Source of the DNA: Sulfuricurvum sp.
Lineage (GTDB): Bacteria > Campylobacterota > Campylobacteria > Campylobacterales > Sulfurimonadaceae
Length of the DNA: 64,000 nt
Assembly: GCA_028714915.1 (NCBI GenBank)
Contig: JAQTLL010000003.1
Location: 186,001-250,000, forward strand
Reading direction: 5' to 3'
Positions 1 through 8,074 of this stretch are shown in pieces (the first letter of the stretch is position 1; every line of letters starts with the position of its first letter). Under the pieces are notes generated by a model. It worked only from the letters and a program-made list of their open reading frames with translations, was not told the origin of the DNA and did not search any database. The translations under genes and the position numbers were made by a program.

Positions 1-262
1 CCAAGATAAACCAAAAGCACTCAAACTCACCTACAATGAAACCCGTGCACTGGAAACTCTGCCAAAAGAGATTGATGATATTGAGGCAAAGATAGATGAG
101 ATCAACGCCTGTCTGGCAAATCCAAGATGTTACGAAGAAAAAGGGATTAAGCCGTTAGCCGACGAGCTCGAAAAGGCAAAAAAGCTGTACGAAGAAAAAG
201 TGGATCAACTGCTCGCCATCGAAGAGAAAGCTGAAGAGATCGAAGCACTTAAAAATGGTTAA
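1..262 (+). CDS. ABC-F family ATPase (Uup-like), C-terminal fragment
   Basis: Only the last 86 codons lie in the window (frame begins at base 2, TAA at 260-262). The peptide has the start typical of the Uup/ABC-F C-terminal domain (LTYNETRALETLPKEID), followed by a heptad-like charged coiled coil rich in Glu, Lys and Leu. ABC-F proteins are soluble ATPases with two ATP-binding cassettes; many act on the ribosome, and the Uup branch is tied to DNA or ribosome stability. The ATPase domains lie outside the window, so the subfamily is inferred from the tail alone. Confidence 0.8.
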   Translation, partial: QDKPKALKLTYNETRALETLPKEIDDIEAKIDEINACLANPRCYEEKGIKPLADELEKAKKLYEEKVDQLLAIEEKAEEIEALKNG

Positions 263-271
263 AAGTGCTTC
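242..271. terminator. Perfect 9-bp inverted repeat at the end of the ABC-F gene
   Basis: GAAGCACTT (242-250) pairs exactly with AAGTGCTTC (263-271) across an 11-base loop that contains the stop codon. It lies between two convergent genes, so a bidirectional terminator is plausible. Neither side has a strong T-tract, which lowers confidence. Confidence 0.4.
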
Positions 272-287
272 CTTAGGTAAGTAAAGA

Positions 288-653
288 TTAACGTCCTCTA
301 CCGCCGCCCATGCCACTACCCATACCGTTGTGCTGACCTTGCATCATCCCCTGACCTGACCCTTGGTTTTTCATTTTCGGTGTACGATTTTCCGGTTTAT
401 TCATAAACTTTTCTTTTTGATCATTTGTCATAGTTTGCTGACGGGTCATGAGCTCATTATGAAGCTGCTCACGCTCTTGTTGATTGGTCATCGTTCCCCG
501 TTTTTCCAAAAGCTCATCCGTTTTCATAGTTTTAAAACTATTTTGAACTTCTTTTTGAGCTTCCATCCGATCTTGATTTACAGACGGCATCTCCGCAAGC
601 GCCACACTCGAAAGTAAAACCGAAGCCGTTACTACAGTAATAAACATTTTCAT
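288..653 (-). CDS. Small secreted Met/Gln/Gly-rich protein, unknown function
   Basis: 121 residues. The N-terminus is a clean type I signal peptide (MKMFITVVTASVLLSSVALA) with cleavage likely after ALA. The mature part is hydrophilic, with many Met, Gln, Glu and Lys, and ends in a Met/Gly/Arg-rich tail (MMQGQHNGMGSGMGGGRGR). I do not recognise a family. Periplasmic location is inferred from the signal peptide; Met and His in the tail could bind Cu(I) or another soft metal, but that is speculation. It is transcribed away from the ABC/NnrS operon and shares that operon's 222-base upstream region, including the FNR-type box, so common control is possible. Confidence 0.7.
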   Translation of the reverse strand: MKMFITVVTASVLLSSVALAEMPSVNQDRMEAQKEVQNSFKTMKTDELLEKRGTMTNQQEREQLHNELMTRQQTMTNDQKEKFMNKPENRTPKMKNQGSGQGMMQGQHNGMGSGMGGGRGR

Positions 654-803
654 CGGGAATCCTTTAATTGATTTAAACCATTGTAGTCCAATTTTATTAA
701 TAAAATATTAAAAGCTCTTTTACTGAAGGTAACCTAAAAAGAGATCAGACATAACCCCGCAAAAAAAGCAATTTATTGTTAGAATGGGATATTTATTTTA
801 ATC

Positions 804-817
804 TTGATTAAAATCAA
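804..817. promoter_or_regulatory. FNR/DNR-type box upstream of the ABC-NnrS operon
   Basis: TTGAT-TAAA-ATCAA is an exact match to the FNR/DNR/NnrR consensus TTGAT-N4-ATCAA. Its centre (810.5) is 41.5 bases before the start site predicted from the -10 hexamer at 840-845, the classic class II activator position. A Crp/FNR-family activator responding to low oxygen or nitric oxide is inferred; the specific regulator cannot be told from the site. Confidence 0.75.
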
Positions 818-839
818 TGATAATTAATATCGAAATTGC

Positions 840-845
840 TATTAT
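840..845 (+). promoter_or_regulatory. -10 element TATTAT of the ABC-NnrS operon
   Basis: TATTAT matches the sigma-70 -10 consensus at five of six positions and predicts transcription from about 852, leaving a 24-base leader before the ATG at 876. No -35 hexamer is evident; the FNR-type box sits where it would be, as expected of an activator-dependent promoter. Confidence 0.5.
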
Positions 846-875
846 TTGGCAATTTACTTTAAAAGGAAATATAGT

Positions 876-1859
876 ATGAGAAGTTTGATTTATAGTTTTT
901 TTATTCTAATGCTCTTAGCAACTGTCACTTCAGCAGATGAGAAGATGAAAAAAATCGTTATAGCTGCCCCTTTTGCTTCGGTTTCGCACCCTATTTTACA
1001 TATGATAGAAACAAATGCTCTAAAAGATGTAGCAGAAAAAGTGGAGTTCAGACTCTGGAAGAATCCCGATGAGCTTCGGGCCATGACGATTAAAGGCGAT
1101 GTCGATTTTTTAGCCATTCCTACAAATACTGCGGCAATACTGAACAACAAAGGAGTGGATATAAAACTCCTAAATGTCTCTGTTTGGGGGATTCTCGGGA
1201 TGATAAGTCGTGATAATTCGCTTAAGAGTCTTAAAGATTTTAAAGGCAAAAAAATTGCCGTTCCGTTTCGTGCAGATATGCCCGATATAGTATTTAACCA
1301 GCTTCTAAAAAAAGAGGGGTTAGATCCTAAAAAAGATTTTGAGTTAGTCTATGTAGCAAGTCCCGTTGATGCGATGCAGATGCTTATAATGAGAAGAGTG
1401 GATCATGCGCTGTTAGCCGAACCTGCTATCTCCATAGCTCTTCGCAAAACAAAATCTTTTCCCGTTAACATTGTTGCACCGGACTTATACAGAAGTGTAG
1501 ATTTGCAAGAGGAATGGGGCAAAGTTTTTGGCACAAACGGTGATATTCCAGAAGCCGGTATTGCCGTTATGGGTCACGTAAAAGATAAAAATGTTATCAA
1601 AAGATTTCAAGAAGAGTATGCAAAATCTCTTAACTGGTACAAAGCAAATCCTAAAAAAGCAGCAAAGATAGTCGTAAAAACTCTTGACATGTTAAATGAA
1701 GAAGGGGTAAGCGACTCTGTCTCACATGTTAGATTTAAAAATGTAAGCGCGGCTGATGCAAAAAAAGAGTTGGAATTTTTCTTTAATATTTTAAAAGCGG
1801 AAGATCCAAAAAGTATAGGCAATAAACTGCCAAAAGATAGCTTTTACTATGGACTTTAG
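876..1859 (+). CDS. NitT/TauT-type ABC transporter periplasmic substrate-binding protein
   Basis: 327 residues from ATG 876, chosen because AAAGGA lies just upstream and the protein then begins with a good signal peptide (cleavage near TSA/DEK, residue 19). An upstream TTG at 846 would put charged residues before the signal. The body resembles SsuA/TauA/NMT1-like binding proteins: an early beta strand (KIVIAAPFASVSHP), a lobe hinge (LKDFKGKKIAVP) near residue 125, and the AEPAISIAL segment found in this family. There is no lipobox, so it is a free periplasmic protein. It is the first gene of an operon with a permease, an ATPase and NnrS. The ligand cannot be read from sequence; nitrate, sulfonates and thiamine precursors are family precedents only. 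Confidence 0.8.
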   Translation: MRSLIYSFFILMLLATVTSADEKMKKIVIAAPFASVSHPILHMIETNALKDVAEKVEFRLWKNPDELRAMTIKGDVDFLAIPTNTAAILNNKGVDIKLLNVSVWGILGMISRDNSLKSLKDFKGKKIAVPFRADMPDIVFNQLLKKEGLDPKKDFELVYVASPVDAMQMLIMRRVDHALLAEPAISIALRKTKSFPVNIVAPDLYRSVDLQEEWGKVFGTNGDIPEAGIAVMGHVKDKNVIKRFQEEYAKSLNWYKANPKKAAKIVVKTLDMLNEEGVSDSVSHVRFKNVSAADAKKELEFFFNILKAEDPKSIGNKLPKDSFYYGL

Positions 1860-1862
1860 TAA

Positions 1863-2645
1863 ATGAAATTTGCTCTAAAAATTCTTAAAGATTTTCCGTC
1901 GTATCTTTGGAGCGGTTGGGGTGCGGTTGCCTCCATCCTGCTCTTTATCGCTCTTTGGGATGTCGGAAATCAAGTTTACGGGGATCTAGTTCTCCCCTCA
2001 CCCCTTGAAACTTTTAAGACCCTCGGCTTAATGCTGCATGACGAAAATGTTATAAAAGAAATACACACGACTCTTTATCGTGCCTCTGTCGGCTTTGGCT
2101 TATCTCTTTTGATCGGTACAGCACTTGGGCTTTTAGCCGGATTTTTTGCAACCGCTTCTATGATGAGCCGTCCCATCGTCACCATACTAGTCGGTATGCC
2201 GCCTATCGCTTGGATAGTTTTGGCGATGATATGGTTTGGAATGGGTGACGAGACGGTCATATTTACCGTAATCGTTGCCTCTTTTCCTATCATATTTGTC
2301 GGAGCACTTCAAGGAACCCGCACGCTTGACGGAGAGTTAAAAGAGATGGCGCAGAGTTTTAAGTTTCCGTGGCACATGAGATTTTTTGATGTCTATTTTC
2401 CGCATATCTTCTCTTATGTTTTTCCGGCTTGGGTAAGCGGTCTGGGCATGGCTTGGAAGATAGTTATCATGGCAGAACTCCTTGCGACCAGCAACGGTAT
2501 CGGAGCATCACTCGCAACGGCAAGAAGCCAGCTGGATACTCCAAGTGCGCTTGCAATTGTCGTCATAATGATAGCTTCACTGATGTTTATAGAGTATATC
2601 GTCTTAGAGCCGATTAAGCGGGAGGTTGAACTATGGAGAGATTAG
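1863..2645 (+). CDS. ABC transporter permease, NitT/TauT (SsuC/TauC-like) type
   Basis: 260 residues with about six hydrophobic helices. The EAA loop that docks onto the ATPase is visible at about residues 160-178 (KEMAQSFKFPWHMRFFDVYFP). The LPSPLETF motif near the N-terminus is typical of SsuC/TauC-like permeases. The gene begins three bases after the binding-protein stop and its end overlaps the ATPase start by 13 bases, so the three are almost certainly translated together. It should form the homodimeric inner-membrane channel of the importer. Confidence 0.85.
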   Translation: MKFALKILKDFPSYLWSGWGAVASILLFIALWDVGNQVYGDLVLPSPLETFKTLGLMLHDENVIKEIHTTLYRASVGFGLSLLIGTALGLLAGFFATASMMSRPIVTILVGMPPIAWIVLAMIWFGMGDETVIFTVIVASFPIIFVGALQGTRTLDGELKEMAQSFKFPWHMRFFDVYFPHIFSYVFPAWVSGLGMAWKIVIMAELLATSNGIGASLATARSQLDTPSALAIVVIMIASLMFIEYIVLEPIKREVELWRD

Positions 2646-3370
2646 AGGTTAAAAATCTAAATCATCATTTCGGTTTTGCCGAAATCTTAAAAGACATCAA
2701 TTTTACTCTAAACAAAGGTGAAGTGCTCTCCATCGTAGGTCCAAGCGGAGGCGGAAAAACGACACTTTTACATCTTTGTGCCGACTTGCTTGATGTCGAA
2801 GAGGGAAGTATCATAAATACCTTTGAAAGCAGTGCCTTTGCGTTTCAAGAGGCAAGACTTCTTCCATGGAAAAATGTTATAGACAATATCTCTCTTGGTT
2901 TGCTGGCAAAGGGCGAGAAAAAGAGCGAGGCTATCAAAAAATCCCAAGAGATTGCGCTTAGATTCGGGCTTGACAAGGATGATTTTGATAAATTTCCAAA
3001 AGATTTAAGCGGCGGCATGAAACAAAGAGTCTCTTTTGCAAGGGCGTTGGTGGTAAAACCTTCCCTGCTCTTTTTAGATGAACCGTTTTCCGCACTAGAC
3101 ATAGGACTGAAAAAAGAGCTGCAAGCAATTTTGATAGATATGATTTCTAAAAAAGAAATAAGCATACTTTTTATAACGCATGATTTGATGGAAGCCATCC
3201 GTCTAAGTGATGAGATGCTGCTGCTTAAAGCAGATCCAGGGCATATAGTAAAAAAATTTAGATTTGATGTGGTGCAAGATCAAAGAAACGACAAATATGT
3301 TTACGGTAAAAGTGCGGAAATATTGCAAGATGAAGAGATAATCAATACATTTGAACTGGAACTAAAATAA
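2633..3370 (+). CDS. ABC transporter ATP-binding protein, NitT/TauT type
   Basis: 245 residues with a complete nucleotide-binding domain: Walker A GPSGGGKTT at 36-44, Q-loop FQEARLLPW at 71-79 (the usual form in SsuB/TauB/NrtD proteins), signature LSGGMKQ at 125-131, Walker B LLFLDEP at 145-151 and the switch His in FITHD. All catalytic residues are present, so it should be an active ATPase. It overlaps the permease upstream and touches the nnrS-like gene downstream (shared A of TAATG at 3370). It energises the importer formed with the two preceding proteins. Confidence 0.9.
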   Translation: MERLEVKNLNHHFGFAEILKDINFTLNKGEVLSIVGPSGGGKTTLLHLCADLLDVEEGSIINTFESSAFAFQEARLLPWKNVIDNISLGLLAKGEKKSEAIKKSQEIALRFGLDKDDFDKFPKDLSGGMKQRVSFARALVVKPSLLFLDEPFSALDIGLKKELQAILIDMISKKEISILFITHDLMEAIRLSDEMLLLKADPGHIVKKFRFDVVQDQRNDKYVYGKSAEILQDEEIINTFELELK

Positions 3371-4620
3371 TGGGCAATACTGAAGAAAACCCGCAAATTT
3401 TACATGCAACAAGCCATTATCTCTACTATCCCGAGGAGAAGAATGTTCCCCCTTATTTAGCATACGGTTTTAGACCTATATTTTTACTGCTTGCTCCCTA
3501 TATGATAATTTCGATGCTTTTATGGGGATTGGTTTGGAGTGGAATTATAAACATCCCTTTTATGGATAATATTTTAGTATGGCATATTTATGAGATGATA
3601 TTTGGCGTCTTAACTGCCGGAACGATGGCGTTTTTAACCACGGGACTTCCTGAACTTTTCCCAGGAACCGTTCCGTTTATCGGCAAAAAATTAAAATATA
3701 TAATGATTTTATGGTTGGCTGGACGCCTTAGTTTTTGGCTCATAGATGTAACGGGTGTTTATTTAACCGCTCTCTTAAACCTCTCTATGCTCGGTTGGCT
3801 CATCTGGTTTGCAAAAGATGCAGTTTTAGATAAACTTCAAAGACACGCTTCTTTGGGCTATGCCATGGTAGTTCTATTTATAATCGAAACATGGTTTTTT
3901 GCAGCAATGGCGGGACACGCACAAACTGCGCCGATGGATATACTAAAAGTCGCACTCGGAGCAAGCGTGATTTTGATACTGCTTGCCCTAAGACGGGTAA
4001 ATATGGAAGCGGTAAATGAGCTGATGGAAGATAAAGGGATAGATGATGTCTATATTGCCCGACCGCCTCTTACAAACCTTGCGATATTTACTGTTACCGT
4101 TTTTACGGTCGTAGAGTTTTTATATCCTAACAACTCGGCACTAGGATGGATTGGGCTTGCAAGCGGAGCTGCTATTTTAGCTATAACGAATGATTATATT
4201 TTAAAAGATAAATTTATACTGAATCAACCCTATGTGATATATCTTAGTCTTATTTTTATAATGCTGGGAGTCGGTTATGCTTTGATGGGCTGGGCTATTT
4301 TAAACGGCGAGATTGAAAATATCACTCATTTTAGACACTTTATAACAAGCGGAGGAATTGGACTTGCATACCTGATGGTTATGATAATAATCTCTTGGAT
4401 TCATACAGGAAGACATTTAACGTCAAATATCTACATACACGCAATGATAGGCTTGATGGTTACGGCTACGCTCTTGAGAGGTTTAATCCCGTTTTATCAA
4501 GAGTATGCTCACGAGCTGTATCTCTACTCCTCTATCGTCTGGACACTACCATTTATGATATATATAAAGGTGTTTTTTAAGTTTTTAACGGCTCCAAGAG
4601 CAGATGGGATCAAAGGCTAA
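3370..4620 (+). CDS. nnrS: NnrS family multi-pass membrane protein
   Basis: 416 residues, about twelve hydrophobic helices. The N-terminus carries the NnrS hallmark AYGFRPIFLL after a short hydrophilic leader, and conserved His occur in WHIYEM, MAGHAQ and WIHTGRH. NnrS proteins are haem- and copper-containing membrane proteins found with denitrification genes and shown in Vibrio to relieve nitric-oxide stress. Here it is translationally coupled to an ABC importer (TAATG overlap) and lies behind an FNR-type box, so a role under nitrosative or low-oxygen conditions is inferred. No nitrite, NO or N2O reductase gene is in the window. Confidence 0.88.
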   Translation: MGNTEENPQILHATSHYLYYPEEKNVPPYLAYGFRPIFLLLAPYMIISMLLWGLVWSGIINIPFMDNILVWHIYEMIFGVLTAGTMAFLTTGLPELFPGTVPFIGKKLKYIMILWLAGRLSFWLIDVTGVYLTALLNLSMLGWLIWFAKDAVLDKLQRHASLGYAMVVLFIIETWFFAAMAGHAQTAPMDILKVALGASVILILLALRRVNMEAVNELMEDKGIDDVYIARPPLTNLAIFTVTVFTVVEFLYPNNSALGWIGLASGAAILAITNDYILKDKFILNQPYVIYLSLIFIMLGVGYALMGWAILNGEIENITHFRHFITSGGIGLAYLMVMIIISWIHTGRHLTSNIYIHAMIGLMVTATLLRGLIPFYQEYAHELYLYSSIVWTLPFMIYIKVFFKFLTAPRADGIKG

Positions 4621-4626
4621 AATCTA

Positions 4627-4917
4627 TTAAGAAATATAATCCACCACTTTAGAAAGAGTGGTCACCTCTTTGATAACACTCACTACTTCCAAATGTGCCG
4701 GATGAACAGCGTATTCATTTAACCCTGCTTGATCCTCAAACATCGAGATAAGGATCAAATCAAATGACCTAGCGCTTCGGCTAATGTCAATCCCTACTTC
4801 CATACTTTTTAGAGCCTCTATCTTCGCAGGAAGTACTTCGAGCATCATTTTGACTGTTGCCAAATTGTCCTCTTTTTTTTCCTCTTTAAATTGAAACATA
4901 ACGACGTGTACTAACAT
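4627..4917 (-). CDS. Dabb (stress-responsive A/B barrel) domain protein
   Basis: 96 residues spanning one Dabb domain: the opening beta strand with HVVMFQFKEE, the central MEVGIDISRSARSFDLILISMFED, and the closing AVHPAHLEVV typical of dimeric alpha-beta barrels. Such small proteins are often found in stress responses, but a defined reaction is rarely known. It is the last gene of a minus-strand run, four bases after gpsA, and converges with the NnrS gene seven bases away. Function here is unknown beyond the fold. Confidence 0.8.
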   Translation of the reverse strand: MLVHVVMFQFKEEKKEDNLATVKMMLEVLPAKIEALKSMEVGIDISRSARSFDLILISMFEDQAGLNEYAVHPAHLEVVSVIKEVTTLSKVVDYIS

Positions 4918-4921
4918 TGCT

Positions 4922-5809
4922 CTACCTTTCTATCAAATCTTTTAAACTTTGCTTCGGGGATTTCCCCTCTAAAATCGCATACACTTCCGCAGCAATCGGA
5001 AGATAAATTGATTTTTGTATTGCAATCTCATGAAGTGCGTATGCGGTTCCAATCCCCTCACTTACTTCACCGATTTCGCTGCATACCGCTTCTTTTGTTT
5101 TCCCAGCTGCCAGACCCAAACCAACACGGTAGTTCCGTGACATCGACGAACTGGCTGTCAAAAACAGATCTCCCGCCCCGCTAAGACCCAAAAATGTCTC
5201 ATCTTGCGCCCCATATACTTTACCAAAACGCTGCATCTCTACCAAACCTCTGGATATTAGAGAAGCAGCTGCATTATGTCCCAAACCCAACCCTTCACAA
5301 ATACCGGCAGCAATCGCAATAACATTTTTATACGCACCCGCAATCTCCGCACCCATCACATCATTACTGATATAAGTACGAATAAATCTCGGGAACAATG
5401 CCGCAAATTCATTGGCTGTATCAGAGGAAGAAGAGTTAATAACCAATGCTGTTGGCAATGAAAGAATCACTTCACTGGCAAACGAGGGACCCGATAGAAA
5501 GCTGAGATTTTCTTCAGGAATATACTGAGTATAAATCTCATTTAAAAATTTTCCTGAGGAAGCTTCAATCCCTTTTGCCGCAACCAATACTTTTTGCCCA
5601 CGGTAGATAAAATTTTCTTCAAGCCACTGTGCAACTTGCTGTGCAGGGACGGTAATAATGAGATATTTACACTTTAAGACTTCGGATAAAGATTTAAAAT
5701 TATCCCACTCTCTAGGGGTACGTGAGGTAATAATTACCTCATTTTTCTCACTCAAGGCAAAAGCGAGTGCTTCACCCCATTTTCCAGCACCGACAACCCC
5801 TACCGTCAT
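4922..5809 (-). CDS. gpsA: Glycerol-3-phosphate dehydrogenase [NAD(P)+]
   Basis: 295 residues, normal to slightly short for GpsA. The dinucleotide-binding GVVGAGKWGEALA starts at residue 4, AAKG is at 77-80, LSGPSFA at 105-111, the catalytic Lys in GAYKN at about 161, and GLSGAGDL follows. It reduces dihydroxyacetone phosphate to sn-glycerol-3-phosphate for phospholipid synthesis in the cytoplasm. It overlaps the upstream TrkA-like gene by four bases (ATGA), so it is translated from the same message as the potassium channel genes, a linkage that looks organisational rather than functional. Confidence 0.95.
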   Translation of the reverse strand: MTVGVVGAGKWGEALAFALSEKNEVIITSRTPREWDNFKSLSEVLKCKYLIITVPAQQVAQWLEENFIYRGQKVLVAAKGIEASSGKFLNEIYTQYIPEENLSFLSGPSFASEVILSLPTALVINSSSSDTANEFAALFPRFIRTYISNDVMGAEIAGAYKNVIAIAAGICEGLGLGHNAAASLISRGLVEMQRFGKVYGAQDETFLGLSGAGDLFLTASSSMSRNYRVGLGLAAGKTKEAVCSEIGEVSEGIGTAYALHEIAIQKSIYLPIAAEVYAILEGKSPKQSLKDLIER

Positions 5810-6510
5810 ACTTCTACCCCATCATTCCATTGCTTTATAACATTTAACTTCTCTGCATATCCCATAAAAACCAAAATATCGCCTGCATCAATATGATGGT
5901 TATGCCCCTTGGAAGCGAAACTAAATGTGGTCCCCATCGCCTGATCGACAATCGCTAACAAAATAAGATCAAAATCACGCTTAAAATGGAGATCATGCAA
6001 ATACTTACCGTTGAGAGGGGAAGCGTCCCCCACCTCAATTTCTATAATACTCAAGAGACTGTCTTCATACAACACATCATGCAATACTTGCGTCATAATC
6101 GGTTTAGTAAGAATATCATTGATAACATTAGCAGCGATTTGTAAAATAGGCATTACTTTATCTGCTCCGGCACTTTTCATCTTCATCATACTCTCATTGT
6201 CTTGTGCCAGAGCAATAATAAAGAGCCTATCAAACGTTGCACGAAGAGAAATCGTCAAGAAAACATTTTCCGCATCATCATTAAGAGCACAAAATACGAT
6301 TAACCCCTCCACATCAAACTGTGCTTCAATCGATTGCCAATCATCACTTAGATCAAATCGATCTGCTGTAATTCCATCCTCTTGTGCCTCTAAAAATTCT
6401 GCTTCATCAATGACAAATACGCCGACATTTTCATACACATCACGAATCTGCTTTACAATCTGTTTGGAGTATTCGTTATATCCGAAGACGGCAGCACAGC
6501 GTGGTTTCAT
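5806..6510 (-). CDS. TrkA-type NAD-binding/RCK regulatory protein
   Basis: 234 residues. The N-terminal half is a TrkA-N-like Rossmann domain (AAVFGYNEYSKQIVKQIRD), although the usual GxGxxG is relaxed to GYNEYS. A TrkA-C-like domain follows at about residues 150-225 (SIIEIEVGDASPLNG ... AGDILVFMG). Such proteins gate or sense for potassium channels. It overlaps the six-helix channel gene upstream by four bases, which itself carries RCK domains, so this may be an extra cytoplasmic gating-ring subunit. The altered nucleotide loop makes NAD binding uncertain. Confidence 0.8.
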   Translation of the reverse strand: MKPRCAAVFGYNEYSKQIVKQIRDVYENVGVFVIDEAEFLEAQEDGITADRFDLSDDWQSIEAQFDVEGLIVFCALNDDAENVFLTISLRATFDRLFIIALAQDNESMMKMKSAGADKVMPILQIAANVINDILTKPIMTQVLHDVLYEDSLLSIIEIEVGDASPLNGKYLHDLHFKRDFDLILLAIVDQAMGTTFSFASKGHNHHIDAGDILVFMGYAEKLNVIKQWNDGVEV

Positions 6511-8066
6511 ACTTTTCCTCTGCGGTGAAGTTTTGTTCTAAATTCATCAATCAAACCTCTATTAGCAATAACAATCGCTATATCTCCCGGTTCAATGGTT
6601 ATATCAGGATGTGGATTAAAATGAAATTTTTTGAGCTGGGTGCTGTAAATACCCAAAACACTAAATCGCTGATAAAAGAGGGGGTCTTCCAAAAGAGTGT
6701 AAAAACGATCTTTCATATCTGAATCAAGAATGATCTCATCAACAACGGTAGAGGTTTGTTCGGAGCGAAGCGCATGAATAACTTCAAATGCAACCGGTTG
6801 ACGGGCAATTATCTTGCTCATCATCCCTACTAATTCATGCGTATTAACAATATGATTCATCCCTGCAAGAAAAAGTTTTTTACGATTAGCAGGATGATGT
6901 AAAACTGAATAAAGAGTGATATTTTTAGTCAATTCTCGTATCGTCAATGCCGTATAAATATTGGCAACGTCACTATCATGTAATAATATGACAGCCTCCA
7001 CCTGATCTTCAAAATCGAGTTTTAAATGACTGTATGTATGCAAGGATCCCGAATCATAACTTAACACCAATAAGCCATTATTTCTTGCTTGTTGTACTTT
7101 TTTTGGATCTTTTTCAAGAACAACAATAGGGATATGTCGCTTGTGTAGCTTTCGTATCACCTCATGCGCCAACGGAGAAAATCCACACACAAGGTACATA
7201 CGTTTCAGCACATTAACACTATCGATCATCTTTTCTTCTTTGATCTCATCAAGTTTTTCAGTAAAGGCTGAGACAACAATCGATGTTGCAAACGAGATAA
7301 CAGCAATACCTGAGACGATAATCATCATCGCCACAATACGTCCTCCATGGGTAACAGGAACCAAATCACCGTATCCTACAGTAAAGATGGTCACAACCGA
7401 CCAATAGACGGCATCAAACAACGAATTAATATGCGATTGGGGGTTGTTGGCTTCCATCACGTATATTAGTACCGATGAGACCATAATCATAATCATTGTG
7501 AAAATGATTAGAGTAAGGATTTCAAACTTTTTGGAAGCAAGAATAGAGATGAGACGTCGTAAACTTTTGGCATAACGGAAGAGTTTTAAAACACGAAAAA
7601 GGATAAAGATACGTAATAATCGAAACTCATGGAAAAACGGCATAATAGCCAGTAAATCAATGATTGCAGTTGGAGAGAAAACATACTCTATCTTTTGAAA
7701 AAAAATGGTTTTCAGTGCTCCCGACAGTGAAAAAGGTCGATGCAAAAAAAGATCGCTTTCGTATTGCTCGATAATTGTTTTGGAACTATTGCTGTGCAAC
7801 CAAAAACGAAGAATGTACTCGATAAAAAAGATCAATGAAATAACATAGTTATTAAAAATCAACCATCCATGAGGGAGCTCATGTTTAACGGAGCGAATCA
7901 AAATATAAACACTCAAAAAGATGAGCCCAATCATAAAGACATCAAAGTACTTTTTATGCTGATAATGGCTATTTTCGAGAAGATTATAAAAAAATATTTT
8001 GGTTCGTTGATACGGGTGGCAGGTATGGAGAAAAAAAGCGAAATTAACGACCCACCTACTTAGCAT
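6507..8066 (-). CDS. Six-helix potassium channel with S4-like segment and RCK domains
   Basis: 519 residues. Membrane helices lie between about 40 and 285, with an arginine/lysine-patterned S4-like helix at 149-172 (RLLRIFILFRVLKLFRYAK) and the selectivity filter TVGYGD at 229-234. A cytoplasmic TrkA-N/RCK domain starts near 292 (YLVCGFSPLAHEVIRKL) and a TrkA-C domain ends the protein (ITIEPGDIAIVIA). It should be a tetrameric inner-membrane K+ channel gated by ligand and possibly voltage, related to Kch-type channels such as the one in Helicobacter pylori. It begins eight bases after gatB and overlaps the second TrkA-like gene. Confidence 0.9.
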   Translation of the reverse strand: MLSRWVVNFAFFLHTCHPYQRTKIFFYNLLENSHYQHKKYFDVFMIGLIFLSVYILIRSVKHELPHGWLIFNNYVISLIFFIEYILRFWLHSNSSKTIIEQYESDLFLHRPFSLSGALKTIFFQKIEYVFSPTAIIDLLAIMPFFHEFRLLRIFILFRVLKLFRYAKSLRRLISILASKKFEILTLIIFTMIMIMVSSVLIYVMEANNPQSHINSLFDAVYWSVVTIFTVGYGDLVPVTHGGRIVAMMIIVSGIAVISFATSIVVSAFTEKLDEIKEEKMIDSVNVLKRMYLVCGFSPLAHEVIRKLHKRHIPIVVLEKDPKKVQQARNNGLLVLSYDSGSLHTYSHLKLDFEDQVEAVILLHDSDVANIYTALTIRELTKNITLYSVLHHPANRKKLFLAGMNHIVNTHELVGMMSKIIARQPVAFEVIHALRSEQTSTVVDEIILDSDMKDRFYTLLEDPLFYQRFSVLGIYSTQLKKFHFNPHPDITIEPGDIAIVIANRGLIDEFRTKLHRRGKV

Positions 8067-8074
8067 TACAATCT

